NCBI GenBank assembly: GCA_002437285.1
Contig: DJOV01000103.1
Coordinates: 1-15,804, forward strand
DNA: 15,804 bases
Direction of reading: 5' to 3'
Origin: Prevotella sp. UBA6429
Lineage (GTDB): Bacteria > Bacteroidota > Bacteroidia > Bacteroidales > Bacteroidaceae
Shown here: piece by piece, positions 1 to 7,815 of the stretch
Layout: each line of letters begins with the position of its first letter
Numbering within the stretch: the first letter of the stretch is position 1
The notes under the pieces: generated by a model
Seen by the model: only the letters and a program-made list of their open reading frames with translations
Told to the model about the DNA's origin: nothing
Databases searched by the model: none
Made by a program: the position numbers and the translations under genes

Positions 1-474
1 TTCATGAAGAACAACGTGCGCTTCCGCGTCATCGGAGACGTGGGGCGGCTGCCCGCCGAGGTGCAACAGAAACTGCACGAGACCGAGCAACACACCGCCG
101 CCAACACGGCCATGACCATGGTGGTGGCACTGAGCTACTCATCACGCTGGGAAATCACCGACGCCGTGAAGCAAATCGTGGACAAGGCCAACAGCCTGCC
201 GGGGAGCGTGAAGCCTGAGGACATCACCGAAGACTACATCGCCAGCCACCTGCAAACCACCTTCATGCCCGACCCCGACCTGCTGATACGCACCGGAGGG
301 GAGTGCCGCGTGAGCAACTTCCTGCTCTGGCAGATTGCCTACTCGGAGCTCTACTTCTGCGACACCTACTGGCCCGACTTCTCAGAGGCAGACCTGCAAA
401 AGGCCATCGAGAGCTACCAGGGACGCCAGCGCCGATACGGAAAGACCGAGGCGCAAGTGGAAAACGAACAGTGA
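1..474 (+). CDS. uppS: Undecaprenyl diphosphate synthase, 5'-truncated by window edge
   Basis: Cis-prenyltransferase that elongates farnesyl diphosphate with isopentenyl diphosphate to make undecaprenyl diphosphate, the lipid carrier for peptidoglycan and O-antigen precursors; it acts at the cytosolic face of the inner membrane. Only the C-terminal 157 codons are present, against a usual family length of about 240-250. The frame is open from base 1, so the first ATG at base 4 is internal. The diagnostic C-terminal block is intact: DLLIRTGGE (Arg codon at 289-291), then R-x-SNFLLWQ, AYSELYF and WPDF, which build the isopentenyl diphosphate site. The segment RVIGDVGRLP near the left edge is also typical of the family. 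The gene stops 29 bp before bamA, so the two are probably co-transcribed, an arrangement common in Bacteroidales. Identity is near certain; the N-terminal half with the catalytic Asp lies outside the window. Confidence 0.96.
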   Translation, partial: FMKNNVRFRVIGDVGRLPAEVQQKLHETEQHTAANTAMTMVVALSYSSRWEITDAVKQIVDKANSLPGSVKPEDITEDYIASHLQTTFMPDPDLLIRTGGECRVSNFLLWQIAYSELYFCDTYWPDFSEADLQKAIESYQGRQRRYGKTEAQVENEQ

Positions 475-503
475 CAAGACTAAGCACATAGCAAACACAT
501 AGG

Positions 504-3134
504 ATGTACAATATCAAACATAAAGCTCTCTTGAGCCTCGCCCTGCTGGCCTGCTGCGCTGTCGGCAACGCACAGGACCGCATCGTCCACCCCGACATCA
601 CCTACGCCGGATCACCACGCGACGTGGTCATCGGCGGCATCAGCGTGTCGGGCATGGAGGGATACGAGGACTACATGCTCACCGGCATATCAGGACTGTC
701 GGTGGGACAACACATCGAACTGCCAGGAACGGCCATCACCGACGCCGTGAAGCGCTACTGGAACCACGGACTGTTCTCCGACGTGCAGATCGCTGCCGAC
801 TCCATCGTAGGTGACAAGGTTTACCTGCACATCGCGCTCAAGGCTCGGCCACGCGTGTCGGAGATCAACTACATCGGACTGAAGAAGAGCGAGAAGCAGG
901 ACATGGAGCAGAAGCTCGGCATCCTCAAGGGCGGACAGATCACGCCCAACATGATCGACCGCGCCATCATACTGGCCAAGAAATACTTCGACGACAAGGG
1001 ATTCAAGAACGCCGATGTCGAGATACAACAGCGCGACGACGTGGCCGCGAAAAACCAGGTCATCCTCGACGTCATCATCGACAAGAAGGAGAAGATGCGC
1101 GTGCGCCACATCACCATCGAGGGCAACGAGAAGCTCTCCGACCTGAAGATCAAGGGTGGCTTCCTGCGAAAGGGTGCCTTCGCCAAGACACACGAGGCCG
1201 GCAAGTTCGCCACGTTCCTCAAGGCCAAGAAGTTCACACCCGAGCGCTGGAAGGCCGACAAGGAGAAGCTCATCGAGAAATACAATGAGCTGGGCTACCG
1301 CGACGCCGTCATCCTCGGCGACAGCGTGTGGAACGTCGATCCCAAGCATGTCAACGTGTGGGTGAAGGTCGACGAGGGACAAAAATACTATGTGCGCAAC
1401 ATACAGTGGGTGGGCAACACCGTCTACAACTCCGACGTGCTGTCGCGGCTGCTCACGCTCCACAAGGGCAGCGTCTACAACCAGAAGCTCCTGGAGAAAC
1501 GACTGACATCCGACGACGATGCCGTCAGCAACCTCTACTATAACAACGGCTATGTGTTCTCGCAGATCAACGCCACCGAGATCAATGTCGTGGGCGACTC
1601 CATCGACCTCGAGATGCGCGTCTACGAGGGACCGCAGGCGCACCTGAGCCATGTGCGCATCGCGGGCAACACGCGCTTGTATGAGAACGTGGTGCGACGC
1701 GAGCTGCGCACCAAGCCCGGTGACCTCTTCTCGCGTGAGGCGCTTATGCGATCGGCGCGTGAGTTGGCGTCAATGGGACACTTCGACCAAGAGAAGTGTA
1801 TACCCGACGTGAGACCCAACACCGACGACGGCACCGTCGACATCAACTGGAACCTGGAGCAGAAATCGAACGACCAGGTGGAGTTCTCGCTGGGATGGGG
1901 ACAGACGGGCATCATCGGCCGTGTGGGACTCACCCTCAACAACTTCTCCATGGCCAACCTCTTCGGCAAGAACAAGGCGCACCGTGGCGTGCTGCCCGTG
2001 GGCGACGGCGAGAAGCTCTCGCTTGGCGTGCAGACCAACGCCTCCTACTACCAGAGCTACAACCTCAGCTATTCCACCAACTGGTTTGGCGGAAAGCGAC
2101 CCATACAGTTCTCAGTCGGCGCCTATTACTCCAAGTCGACCGACGTGTCGAGCAACTATTACAACACCGCCTGGCAGAACAGTTACATGAACTACCTGTA
2201 CGGTTACAACAGCTACGGCTACAACTACTCCAACTACGAGAACTACTATGACCCCGACAAGTATGTCAAGATGCTGGGCGTCAACGTGGGATGGGGCAAG
2301 CGCCTGCGCTGGCCCGACGACTACTTCACGCTCTCCCTCCAGTTGTCGTACACTCGCTACATGCTGAAAAACTGGCGCTACTTCCTGCTCACCAACGGCA
2401 ACTCCAACAACCTGAACCTGAGCATCGCGCTCAACCGCACGTCGACCGACAACCAACTCTTCCCGCGTCGCGGCTCGGAGTTCACGGCCAGTGTCACCGT
2501 CACGCCGCCCTGGTCGCTGTGGGACGGCAAGGACTACAAGAACCTCGCCAACGACATCCACTCGTCCAACTACGTGAAGGAGCAGCAAGACAAGTATCGC
2601 TGGATCGAATACCACAAGTGGAAGTTCAAGGCACGCACCTTCACCGCACTCACCTCGGCACAAAAGACCTTCGTGCTGATGACCCGTGTGGAGATGGGCT
2701 TGCTCGGCAGTTTCAACAAGTACAAGAAGAGCCCGTTTGAGACCTACTACATGGGCGGTGACGGCATGAGCGGCTACTCCTACGGATACGCCACCGAGAC
2801 CATCGGCCTGCGCGGTTACGACAACGGTAACCTCACGCCCTACGGCTACGAGGGCTACGCCTACGACCGCTTCACGCTGGAGCTCCGCTACCCGTTCATG
2901 CTGGGCAACACCACGATCTACGGTCTGACCTTCGTCGAGGGCGGCAACGCCTGGAACGACACCAAGAAGTTCAACCCGTTCGACATGAAGCGCTCAGCCG
3001 GTGTCGGCGTGCGCATCTTCCTGCCCATGGTCGGCCTGATGGGTATCGACTGGGCCTACGGTTTCGACAAGTACTTCCTCGGACAGAAGCAGGGCGGCAG
3101 CCAGTTCCACTTCATCCTCGGACAGGAGTTCTAA
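504..3134 (+). CDS. bamA: Outer membrane protein assembly factor BamA
   Basis: Omp85-family insertase that folds beta-barrel proteins into the outer membrane. The 876-aa product starts with a signal peptide (cut predicted at GNA23|Q24). Five POTRA repeats follow, at roughly residues 38-105, 115-190, 198-290, 295-370 and 378-450, recognisable by I-x-GN type strands such as ITIEGNEKL, IQWVGNTVY and VRIAGNTRLY. A beta-barrel runs from about 455 to the end. The barrel has the loop-6 signature as LRGY (residues 769-772, VRGF/VRGY in relatives) and ends in a C-terminal phenylalanine after a typical beta-signal strand. One odd part is residues 549-587, a Tyr/Asn/Gly/Ser-rich stretch, probably a surface loop. 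The signal peptide also contains LLACC, which faintly resembles a lipobox, but signal peptidase I cleavage fits better. The downstream Skp genes are its likely chaperone partners. No Bam lipoproteins are encoded here. Confidence 0.97.
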   Translation: MYNIKHKALLSLALLACCAVGNAQDRIVHPDITYAGSPRDVVIGGISVSGMEGYEDYMLTGISGLSVGQHIELPGTAITDAVKRYWNHGLFSDVQIAADSIVGDKVYLHIALKARPRVSEINYIGLKKSEKQDMEQKLGILKGGQITPNMIDRAIILAKKYFDDKGFKNADVEIQQRDDVAAKNQVILDVIIDKKEKMRVRHITIEGNEKLSDLKIKGGFLRKGAFAKTHEAGKFATFLKAKKFTPERWKADKEKLIEKYNELGYRDAVILGDSVWNVDPKHVNVWVKVDEGQKYYVRNIQWVGNTVYNSDVLSRLLTLHKGSVYNQKLLEKRLTSDDDAVSNLYYNNGYVFSQINATEINVVGDSIDLEMRVYEGPQAHLSHVRIAGNTRLYENVVRRELRTKPGDLFSREALMRSARELASMGHFDQEKCIPDVRPNTDDGTVDINWNLEQKSNDQVEFSLGWGQTGIIGRVGLTLNNFSMANLFGKNKAHRGVLPVGDGEKLSLGVQTNASYYQSYNLSYSTNWFGGKRPIQFSVGAYYSKSTDVSSNYYNTAWQNSYMNYLYGYNSYGYNYSNYENYYDPDKYVKMLGVNVGWGKRLRWPDDYFTLSLQLSYTRYMLKNWRYFLLTNGNSNNLNLSIALNRTSTDNQLFPRRGSEFTASVTVTPPWSLWDGKDYKNLANDIHSSNYVKEQQDKYRWIEYHKWKFKARTFTALTSAQKTFVLMTRVEMGLLGSFNKYKKSPFETYYMGGDGMSGYSYGYATETIGLRGYDNGNLTPYGYEGYAYDRFTLELRYPFMLGNTTIYGLTFVEGGNAWNDTKKFNPFDMKRSAGVGVRIFLPMVGLMGIDWAYGFDKYFLGQKQGGSQFHFILGQEF

Positions 3135-3266
3135 CGCAAGATACTCACGGATGGCAAGGTGGATAAGTCCACTTATGAGGACAATGCCTGTAACAAATGC
3201 GGAGATGAAACGTCAACATTCACGGGCACCACAATTCACCGACAACCAACAAAACAAAAAAACGAC

Positions 3267-3815
3267 ATGAAAACCATCAACCGTTATCATAAAAGGTGTG
3301 GCAGGCTGGCAAGCCTGCTCCTCCTCTGTCTCTTCGCCCTCATGCCCACAGGCAAGGCGCAGGCACAAAAGTTCGCGCTGGTCGACATGGAATATGTGTT
3401 GAAGAACATACCCGCCTACGAGCGGGCCAACGAGCAGCTCAACCAGGTGTCGAAGAAATGGCAGGCTGAGGTGGAGGCACTCAACACCGAAGCCTCAACG
3501 ATGTACAAGAACTACCAGAACGAGGTGGTGTTCCTCTCGCAGGAGCAGAAGAAGGCCAAACAAGACCAAATCATGGCCAAGGAGAAGGAAGCCGCTGACC
3601 TCAAGAAAAAGTATTTCGGACCGGAGGGCGAGCTCTTCAAGAAGCGCGAGAGCCTCATGACACCCATACAAGAGGAAATCTACAATGCCGTAAAGGAAAT
3701 CGCTGACCTACGAGGATACTCATTGGTCATCGACCGTGCGTCTGACACGGGCATCATCTTCGGATCGCCCAAGATAGACATCTCGCAGGAGGTGCTGCAG
3801 AAGTTGGGCTACTAA
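3267..3815 (+). CDS. skp: Skp/OmpH-family periplasmic chaperone (paralogue 1)
   Basis: Periplasmic chaperone predicted to hold unfolded outer-membrane proteins on their way to BamA. The 182-aa product has a signal peptide ending at AQA33|Q34, a short strand (KFALVDMEYVL), a long charged coiled-coil segment (about residues 60-135) and a returning strand (GYSLVIDRASDTGIIFG), the usual Skp order. The frame is open further upstream to a GTG at 3159 and in fact to the bamA stop. I chose ATG 3267 because the hydrophobic signal core follows it at the normal distance and the upstream peptide is unlike any export signal. The gene lies 132 bp after bamA and 44 bp before a second copy. Its coiled coil is rich in Lys and Glu, unlike the Gln-rich one of paralogue 2. 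Family assignment is strong; chaperone function is inferred from family and position. Confidence 0.9.
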   Translation: MKTINRYHKRCGRLASLLLLCLFALMPTGKAQAQKFALVDMEYVLKNIPAYERANEQLNQVSKKWQAEVEALNTEASTMYKNYQNEVVFLSQEQKKAKQDQIMAKEKEAADLKKKYFGPEGELFKKRESLMTPIQEEIYNAVKEIADLRGYSLVIDRASDTGIIFGSPKIDISQEVLQKLGY

Positions 3816-3859
3816 GAACAAACAAAACAAGAAAAATCATATCAATCAAAGACAAAAAC

Positions 3860-4354
3860 ATGAAAAAGCTTTTATTATTGATCATGCTGATGGCTCCGTT
3901 GGCCACGTTCGCACAGAAGTTTGGCAAGGTCGACTCACAGACCATCTTCAACGCCCTGCCTGAGGTGGCCAAGGCCAACGGCGAGTTCCAAGCCCTGCAG
4001 AAGCAGAAGCAGAACGAGCTCGAGAGCATGCAGAAGGAGTTCCAGCGCCAGCTCGACGACTACCAGCAGCACAAGAGCACGATGAACCAGACGCAGCAGG
4101 AGCAGAAGGAGACGGAGCTCACCAACCTCAGCCAGAAGATTCAGCAGGCCGGACAGGACGCCCAGACTGAGCTTCAGAAGAAGCAGCAGGAGCTGATGCA
4201 ACCCATCCAGACCAAGATCATGAACGCCATCACCAGCGTCGGCAAAGCTGGCGGCTACACGTTCATCTTCGAGGATGGCAGCGCTCCCTACATGGGCACA
4301 GCCGTCGAGGATGTGACCAGCAAGGTGCAAGCTGAGATTGCCAAGATGAAGTAA
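3860..4354 (+). CDS. skp: Skp/OmpH-family periplasmic chaperone (paralogue 2, Gln-rich)
   Basis: Second member of the Skp series, 164 aa. The signal peptide is very short and ends at TFA18|Q19. The mature part opens with KFGKVDSQTIFNALPE, the family's first strand and helix, and closes with GGYTFIFEDGSAPYMG. Between them (about residues 40-117) lies a coiled coil unusually rich in glutamine, giving about 26 Gln among 146 mature residues. It should form the tentacle-like trimeric chaperone body that cradles outer-membrane protein substrates in the periplasm. It starts 44 bp after paralogue 1, so co-transcription is likely. A strong hairpin terminator begins 27 bp after its stop, so it may be the last gene of the main bamA transcript. 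The ATG at 3860 is directly followed by the Lys-Lys-hydrophobic signal, which makes the start secure. Confidence 0.92.
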   Translation: MKKLLLLIMLMAPLATFAQKFGKVDSQTIFNALPEVAKANGEFQALQKQKQNELESMQKEFQRQLDDYQQHKSTMNQTQQEQKETELTNLSQKIQQAGQDAQTELQKKQQELMQPIQTKIMNAITSVGKAGGYTFIFEDGSAPYMGTAVEDVTSKVQAEIAKMK

Positions 4355-4381
4355 GCGCACCCGCACAACCCATTAACCATC

Positions 4382-4430
4382 CGCCCGCAGGAATAGGTGA
4401 TCACCTGCTCCTGCGGGCGATTGCCTTTTC
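4382..4430 (+). terminator. Rho-independent terminator after second Skp gene
   Basis: A perfect 11-bp stem (CGCCCGCAGGA at 4382-4392 with its complement at 4409-4419) encloses a self-complementary AGGTGATCACCT (4395-4406). Together they make one long hairpin with a small internal mismatch. It is followed by ATTGCCTTTTC, a modest T-run. The geometry is that of an intrinsic terminator on the plus strand. Its position inside the Skp cluster implies partial termination, or a separate transcript start for the third Skp-like gene; no Bacteroidota -7 element is visible in the 30 bp that follow. Confidence 0.8.
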
Positions 4431-4451
4431 TCAACACCTAATCTTCACACG

Positions 4452-5042
4452 ATGAAACGACTTCTCCTATCTTTTCTCATCGCAACGGCTGCCACACAGG
4501 CCTTCGCGCAGGGCAATGCGACTGTGACCGCTGCCGCCAACGAGACCCCAGCCACCGGCACCGACGCTGCCGTACACGCTTCCCACACCAACGTGCAACC
4601 CTTCCGCTTCGGCTACTTCAGCTACCAGAAGACATTTGAGGCCATGCCCGACCATGTCATCGCGCAGCGCAACATCGAAGACCTCAAGGCCAAATACGAC
4701 AAGGAGATGAAGCGCGTGGAAGAGGAGTTCAACCAGAAATACGAGTTGTTTCTCGACGGTCAACGCGACTTCGCGCCCTCCATACGCCACAAGCGCCAGG
4801 CCGAGCTGCAAGAGCTCATGGAGAAAAACATGGCCTTCAAGGCCGAGGCGCAACGGCTGCTCAAGGAAGCACAAGACAATGCCTACAAGCCCCTGCGCGA
4901 CAAGATCGCCGCAGCCCTGCAAAAGGTGGGTAAGGAAAAGGGCCTCGCCTTCATCCTCAACACCGACAACAACGCAGCGCCTTTCATCGATCCCACCACA
5001 GGATTTGACGTCCAAGCCGACGTCGACGCAGCCTTGCGGTAA
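4452..5042 (+). CDS. OmpH/Skp-like periplasmic protein (paralogue 3, with N-terminal linker)
   Basis: Third Skp-like gene, 196 aa. The signal peptide ends at AFA19|Q20. A low-complexity Ala/Thr/Asn linker fills residues 20-50. The Skp-type strand (FRFGYFSYQKTFEAMP), a charged coiled coil (about residues 70-150) and a final strand (GLAFILNTDNNAAPFIDP) then follow the family pattern. The linker is absent from the two upstream copies, so this protein could stand further from a partner or have a different client set. It sits beyond a terminator, 62 bp before murI, so it may be expressed separately from paralogues 1 and 2. The fold family is clear, but it may not be a general chaperone. Confidence 0.85.
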   Translation: MKRLLLSFLIATAATQAFAQGNATVTAAANETPATGTDAAVHASHTNVQPFRFGYFSYQKTFEAMPDHVIAQRNIEDLKAKYDKEMKRVEEEFNQKYELFLDGQRDFAPSIRHKRQAELQELMEKNMAFKAEAQRLLKEAQDNAYKPLRDKIAAALQKVGKEKGLAFILNTDNNAAPFIDPTTGFDVQADVDAALR

Positions 5043-5104
5043 CCGAAAGACAGGCGAAACGCAACTGAAAGACTGACAACAATTGACCACGAGACAAAAC
5101 AACC

Positions 5105-5959
5105 ATGACCATCAGAAAGATGAACAACAAGGAGAAAGGCCCCATCGGCGTGTTCGACTCCGGCTATGGCGGACTGACCATCCTGCATGGCATACGCCAC
5201 CTGTTGCCCGAATACGACTACATCTACATTGGCGACAATGCCCGCGCCCCCTATGGCCCACGTTCGTTCGACGTGGTCTACGAGTTCACCCGGCAAGCGG
5301 TGAGCAAACTGTTTGAGATGGGGTGCCGCCTGGTCATCCTCGGATGCAACACCGCCTCGGCGAAAGCCCTCCGCACCATCCAGCAAAATGACCTGCCGCA
5401 ATGGGATCCCACACGCCGCGTGCTGGGTGTCATACGCCCCACGGCAGAGGTCATCGGCAAGCTCACGCGCAACGGCCATGTGGGTCTTCTCGCCACAGAG
5501 GGCACGGTGAAGAGCCAGAGCTACAGCATGGAGATTGCCAAGTTGTGGCCCCACATACAGGTGACAGGACAGGCATGCCCCTTCTGGGTGCCCTTGATCG
5601 AATACAACGAGGCCGACTCTCCCGGCGCCGACTACTTCGTCAAGAAGCGCATCGACCAGCTCATGAGCAAGGACCCGCTGATCGACACCATCATCCTCGG
5701 CTGCACCCACTACCCCATCCTGATGCCCAAGATTCTCAAGTACACCAAGCCCGGAGTGACCATCGTGCCGCAAAGCGACTATGTGGCAAGCAGCCTGAAG
5801 GACTATCTGCACCGACACGCCGACATGGAAGCCACGCTCACCCGCGGCGCCACCTGCCGCTATTACACCACAGAGAACCCCGACCGCTTCAAGGAGACGG
5901 CTTCCATCTTCCTCCGCGATGACATCCACGTGGAGCATGTGGACCTCGACGCCCTCTGA
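5105..5959 (+). CDS. murI: Glutamate racemase
   Basis: Cytosolic, cofactor-independent enzyme converting L-glutamate to D-glutamate for the second residue of the peptidoglycan stem peptide. The 284-aa length is close to the family's usual 260-285. The catalytic acid region is IGVFDSGYGG (Asp18, Ser19), APYG follows, and the two catalytic cysteines are both present: Cys81 in GCNTAS and Cys200 in GCTHYP. The segment LLATEGTVKSQSY also fits the family. The start may be ATG 5105 or ATG 5120 (Met6); neither has a recognisable ribosome-binding site, so the first five residues are uncertain. It lies 62 bp after the third Skp-like gene and 81 bp before rbfA. Function is very probable because all catalytic residues are intact. 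Confidence 0.96.
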   Translation: MTIRKMNNKEKGPIGVFDSGYGGLTILHGIRHLLPEYDYIYIGDNARAPYGPRSFDVVYEFTRQAVSKLFEMGCRLVILGCNTASAKALRTIQQNDLPQWDPTRRVLGVIRPTAEVIGKLTRNGHVGLLATEGTVKSQSYSMEIAKLWPHIQVTGQACPFWVPLIEYNEADSPGADYFVKKRIDQLMSKDPLIDTIILGCTHYPILMPKILKYTKPGVTIVPQSDYVASSLKDYLHRHADMEATLTRGATCRYYTTENPDRFKETASIFLRDDIHVEHVDLDAL

Positions 5960-6040
5960 AACGAAAGGACAAAGGTGGATGCAGATCATCAAGAAGAGAA
6001 CAACGAACCGCAAACATAACAAACAACAAGAACAAACAAC

Positions 6041-6376
6041 ATGCAAGAGACAAGACAAAACCGCATATCCAGACTGTTGCAAAAGGAGCTGGCCGAGATC
6101 TTCCAAAGCCAGACACGCAGCATGCACGGCGTGCTCATCAGCGTGACACGTGTGCGCATCTCACCCGACCTGAGCATCTGCACGGCATACCTGAGCATCT
6201 TCCCCTCCAACCGGGGCGAGGAGTTGCTGAAGAACATCACCACCAACGAGAAGAGCATCCGCTATGAGCTGGGGCGCCGCGTGCACAACCAGTTGCGCAT
6301 CATCCCCGAGCTGCGCTTCTTCATCGATGACAGTCTCGACTACATCGACCACATCGACGAACTGCTGAAGAAATAA
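6041..6376 (+). CDS. rbfA: 30S ribosome-binding factor A
   Basis: Small cytosolic KH-fold protein that binds immature 30S subunits, helps 16S rRNA 5'-end maturation and matters for cold adaptation. The 111-aa product has the usual opening (RQNRISRLLQKELAEIFQ), the middle strands (VTRVRISPDLSICTAYLSIFP) and the diagnostic end LRIIPELRFFIDDSLDYIDHIDELL. The length is normal for a compact RbfA. It ends 22 bp before the following permease gene, so the two are probably co-transcribed, as often seen in Bacteroidales. The gap from murI (81 bp) shows no terminator. The start at ATG 6041 follows an A/C-rich leader with no Shine-Dalgarno, normal for this phylum. Confidence 0.94.
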   Translation: MQETRQNRISRLLQKELAEIFQSQTRSMHGVLISVTRVRISPDLSICTAYLSIFPSNRGEELLKNITTNEKSIRYELGRRVHNQLRIIPELRFFIDDSLDYIDHIDELLKK

Positions 6377-6398
6377 GAACCACGACCCGCTAAGCGAA

Positions 6399-7643
6399 AT
6401 GAACTTCCCCTTTTTCATCGCCCGTCGTTACCTCTTCTCCAAGAAGAAGACACATGCCATCAACGTCATCTCGCTGATATCGGTCATCGGCGTGGCCGTG
6501 GCCACCATGGCATTGGTCATCGTGCTGAGTGTCTTCAATGGTTTCCACGACCTGGTGGCCAGTTTCTTCACCAACTTCGATCCGCAGCTCAAGGTGGTTC
6601 CCGTGCAGGGGAAGACCGTTCCCGCCGACGATCCCGTGCTGACGAAGATGCGCCACCTGCCCGATGTGGAGGTGGCCACCGAGACCATAGAGGACATGGC
6701 GCTGGCTGTCTATGGCGGCAAGCAGGCCATGGTGAAGGTGAAGGGTGTGGACGACAACTTCGCCGACCTGACCCACATCACGGAGATTCTCTATGGCCAA
6801 GGGGAGTTTGACCTGCACACGGCCAACCTGCAGTTTGGCGTGGCGGGCATCCGCCTGGCACAGACCTTGGGCGTGGAAACAGAGTGGAAGGGCTACCTCC
6901 ACATCTATGCGCCACGGCGCGAGGGCCAGCTTGACATGAGCAATGCGCAGGATGGCTTCGTCGTCGACTCGCTGCTCTCCCCGGGAGTGGTGTTTGCCGT
7001 CAACCAAGGCAAGTACGACAAGAACTACATCCTCACCAGCCTGGGCTTTGCCCAAAACCTCTTCGGACAGCAAGGCATGGTCTCCGCCCTGGAGTTCCGG
7101 CTGAAACCTGGCTCTGATCTTGACGCCGTGAAGCAGAAGATGCAACAGATCGGCGGCGGCAAATACCTCGTGGAAGACCGCTATGAGCAACAGCACGACA
7201 CGTTCAAGATCATGCAGATCGAGAAGCTCATGGCCTACATCTTCCTCACGTTCATCCTCATCGTGGCTTGCTTCAACATCATCGGCTCGCTATCGATGCT
7301 CATCATCGACAAGCGCGATGACGTGGAGACCCTTCGCAACCTGGGCGCCTCCGACCGTCAGGTGCGCCGTGTGTTTCTCTTTGAAGGTCGGCTGATCAGC
7401 GTCTTCGGCGCGCTCATCGGCATCGCCTTGGGCTTGACGCTATGCGCCCTGCAACAACAATACGGCTTTGTGCGCATGGGCGGCGCCGACGGCAGCTACG
7501 TCGTCAACGCCTATCCCGTCAGCGTCCACTACCTGGATGTGCTTGCAGTCTTTGTCACCGTGATCGTAGCGGGCTGGAGCGCAGTGTGGTACACCGTGCG
7601 CTCGGCCACCAAGCGCTTCGGCCTACAGGCAGAAAGGGAATAA
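6399..7643 (+). CDS. LolC/LolE-type ABC transporter permease (FtsX family)
   Basis: Inner-membrane permease of the lipoprotein-releasing (LolCDE) type, 414 aa. The N-terminus FFIARRYLFSKKK is characteristic. The topology is that of LolC/E: one helix near residues 22-47, a large periplasmic domain (about 48-275), then three helices near 279-303, 332-352 and 378-402. The cytosolic loop KRDDVETLRNLGASDRQVRRVFLFEG between helices 2 and 3 is the coupling region that contacts the ATPase. Lipoprotein extraction toward the outer membrane is inferred from the family. No LolD is encoded beside it; the ATPase at 9389 is paired with a different permease. It follows rbfA by 22 bp and is the last gene of the leftward cluster before a terminator. 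Confidence 0.9.
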   Translation: MNFPFFIARRYLFSKKKTHAINVISLISVIGVAVATMALVIVLSVFNGFHDLVASFFTNFDPQLKVVPVQGKTVPADDPVLTKMRHLPDVEVATETIEDMALAVYGGKQAMVKVKGVDDNFADLTHITEILYGQGEFDLHTANLQFGVAGIRLAQTLGVETEWKGYLHIYAPRREGQLDMSNAQDGFVVDSLLSPGVVFAVNQGKYDKNYILTSLGFAQNLFGQQGMVSALEFRLKPGSDLDAVKQKMQQIGGGKYLVEDRYEQQHDTFKIMQIEKLMAYIFLTFILIVACFNIIGSLSMLIIDKRDDVETLRNLGASDRQVRRVFLFEGRLISVFGALIGIALGLTLCALQQQYGFVRMGGADGSYVVNAYPVSVHYLDVLAVFVTVIVAGWSAVWYTVRSATKRFGLQAERE

Positions 7644-7674
7644 GCCGGCACCACAAGAGAAAAACAAAAAAGAC

Positions 7675-7718
7675 AAGGCCTTTGCCATTGACAGACATCT
7701 GCCAGCGGCAAAGGCCTT
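7675..7718. terminator. Terminator hairpin between convergent genes
   Basis: A perfect 12-bp inverted repeat, AAGGCCTTTGCC (7675-7686) and its complement (7707-7718), surrounds a 20-nt loop. Read on the minus strand the stem is followed by a T-rich tail (complement of the A-rich run at 7656-7674), so it should end the kinase transcript well. On the plus strand the tail ATTTCGTT is poor, so ending of the permease transcript is less certain. Confidence 0.8.
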
Positions 7719-7796
7719 ATTTCGTTACGTTGTTTCGTCACATTGTTTCGTCACATTGTTTCGTCACATTGTTTCGTTGCCTTGCTTCGTTTCGCT
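7719..7796. repeat. Decaying 13-bp tandem repeat
   Basis: Three exact copies of GTTTCGTCACATT stand head to tail (7732-7744, 7745-7757, 7758-7770). A three-mismatch copy lies on the left (7719-7731) and increasingly degenerate copies on the right (7771-7783, 7784-7796). The array fills most of the gap between the terminator hairpin and the kinase stop codon. It therefore lies in the 3' untranslated part of the kinase transcript. No function is recognised; slippage expansion of a short motif is the simplest origin. Confidence 0.9.
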
Positions 7797-7815
7797 ATTC
7801 CGCCTCACTGTTCCG

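Noticed and set aside
3157..3174. Small hairpin GTGGA-TAAG-TCCAC after bamA as a terminator
   Set aside because: The stem is short and lacks a T-run, and the Skp genes that follow are probably in the same transcript.
3159..3266. N-terminal extension of the first Skp protein from a GTG start
   Set aside because: It would bury the signal peptide inside the protein; ATG 3267 places the signal core normally.
4883..6127. Long minus-strand open frame (414 codons) across the third Skp gene, murI and rbfA
   Set aside because: It spans three well-supported genes on the other strand and its translation is low-complexity Val/Leu/His-rich, as expected of antisense to GC-rich genes.
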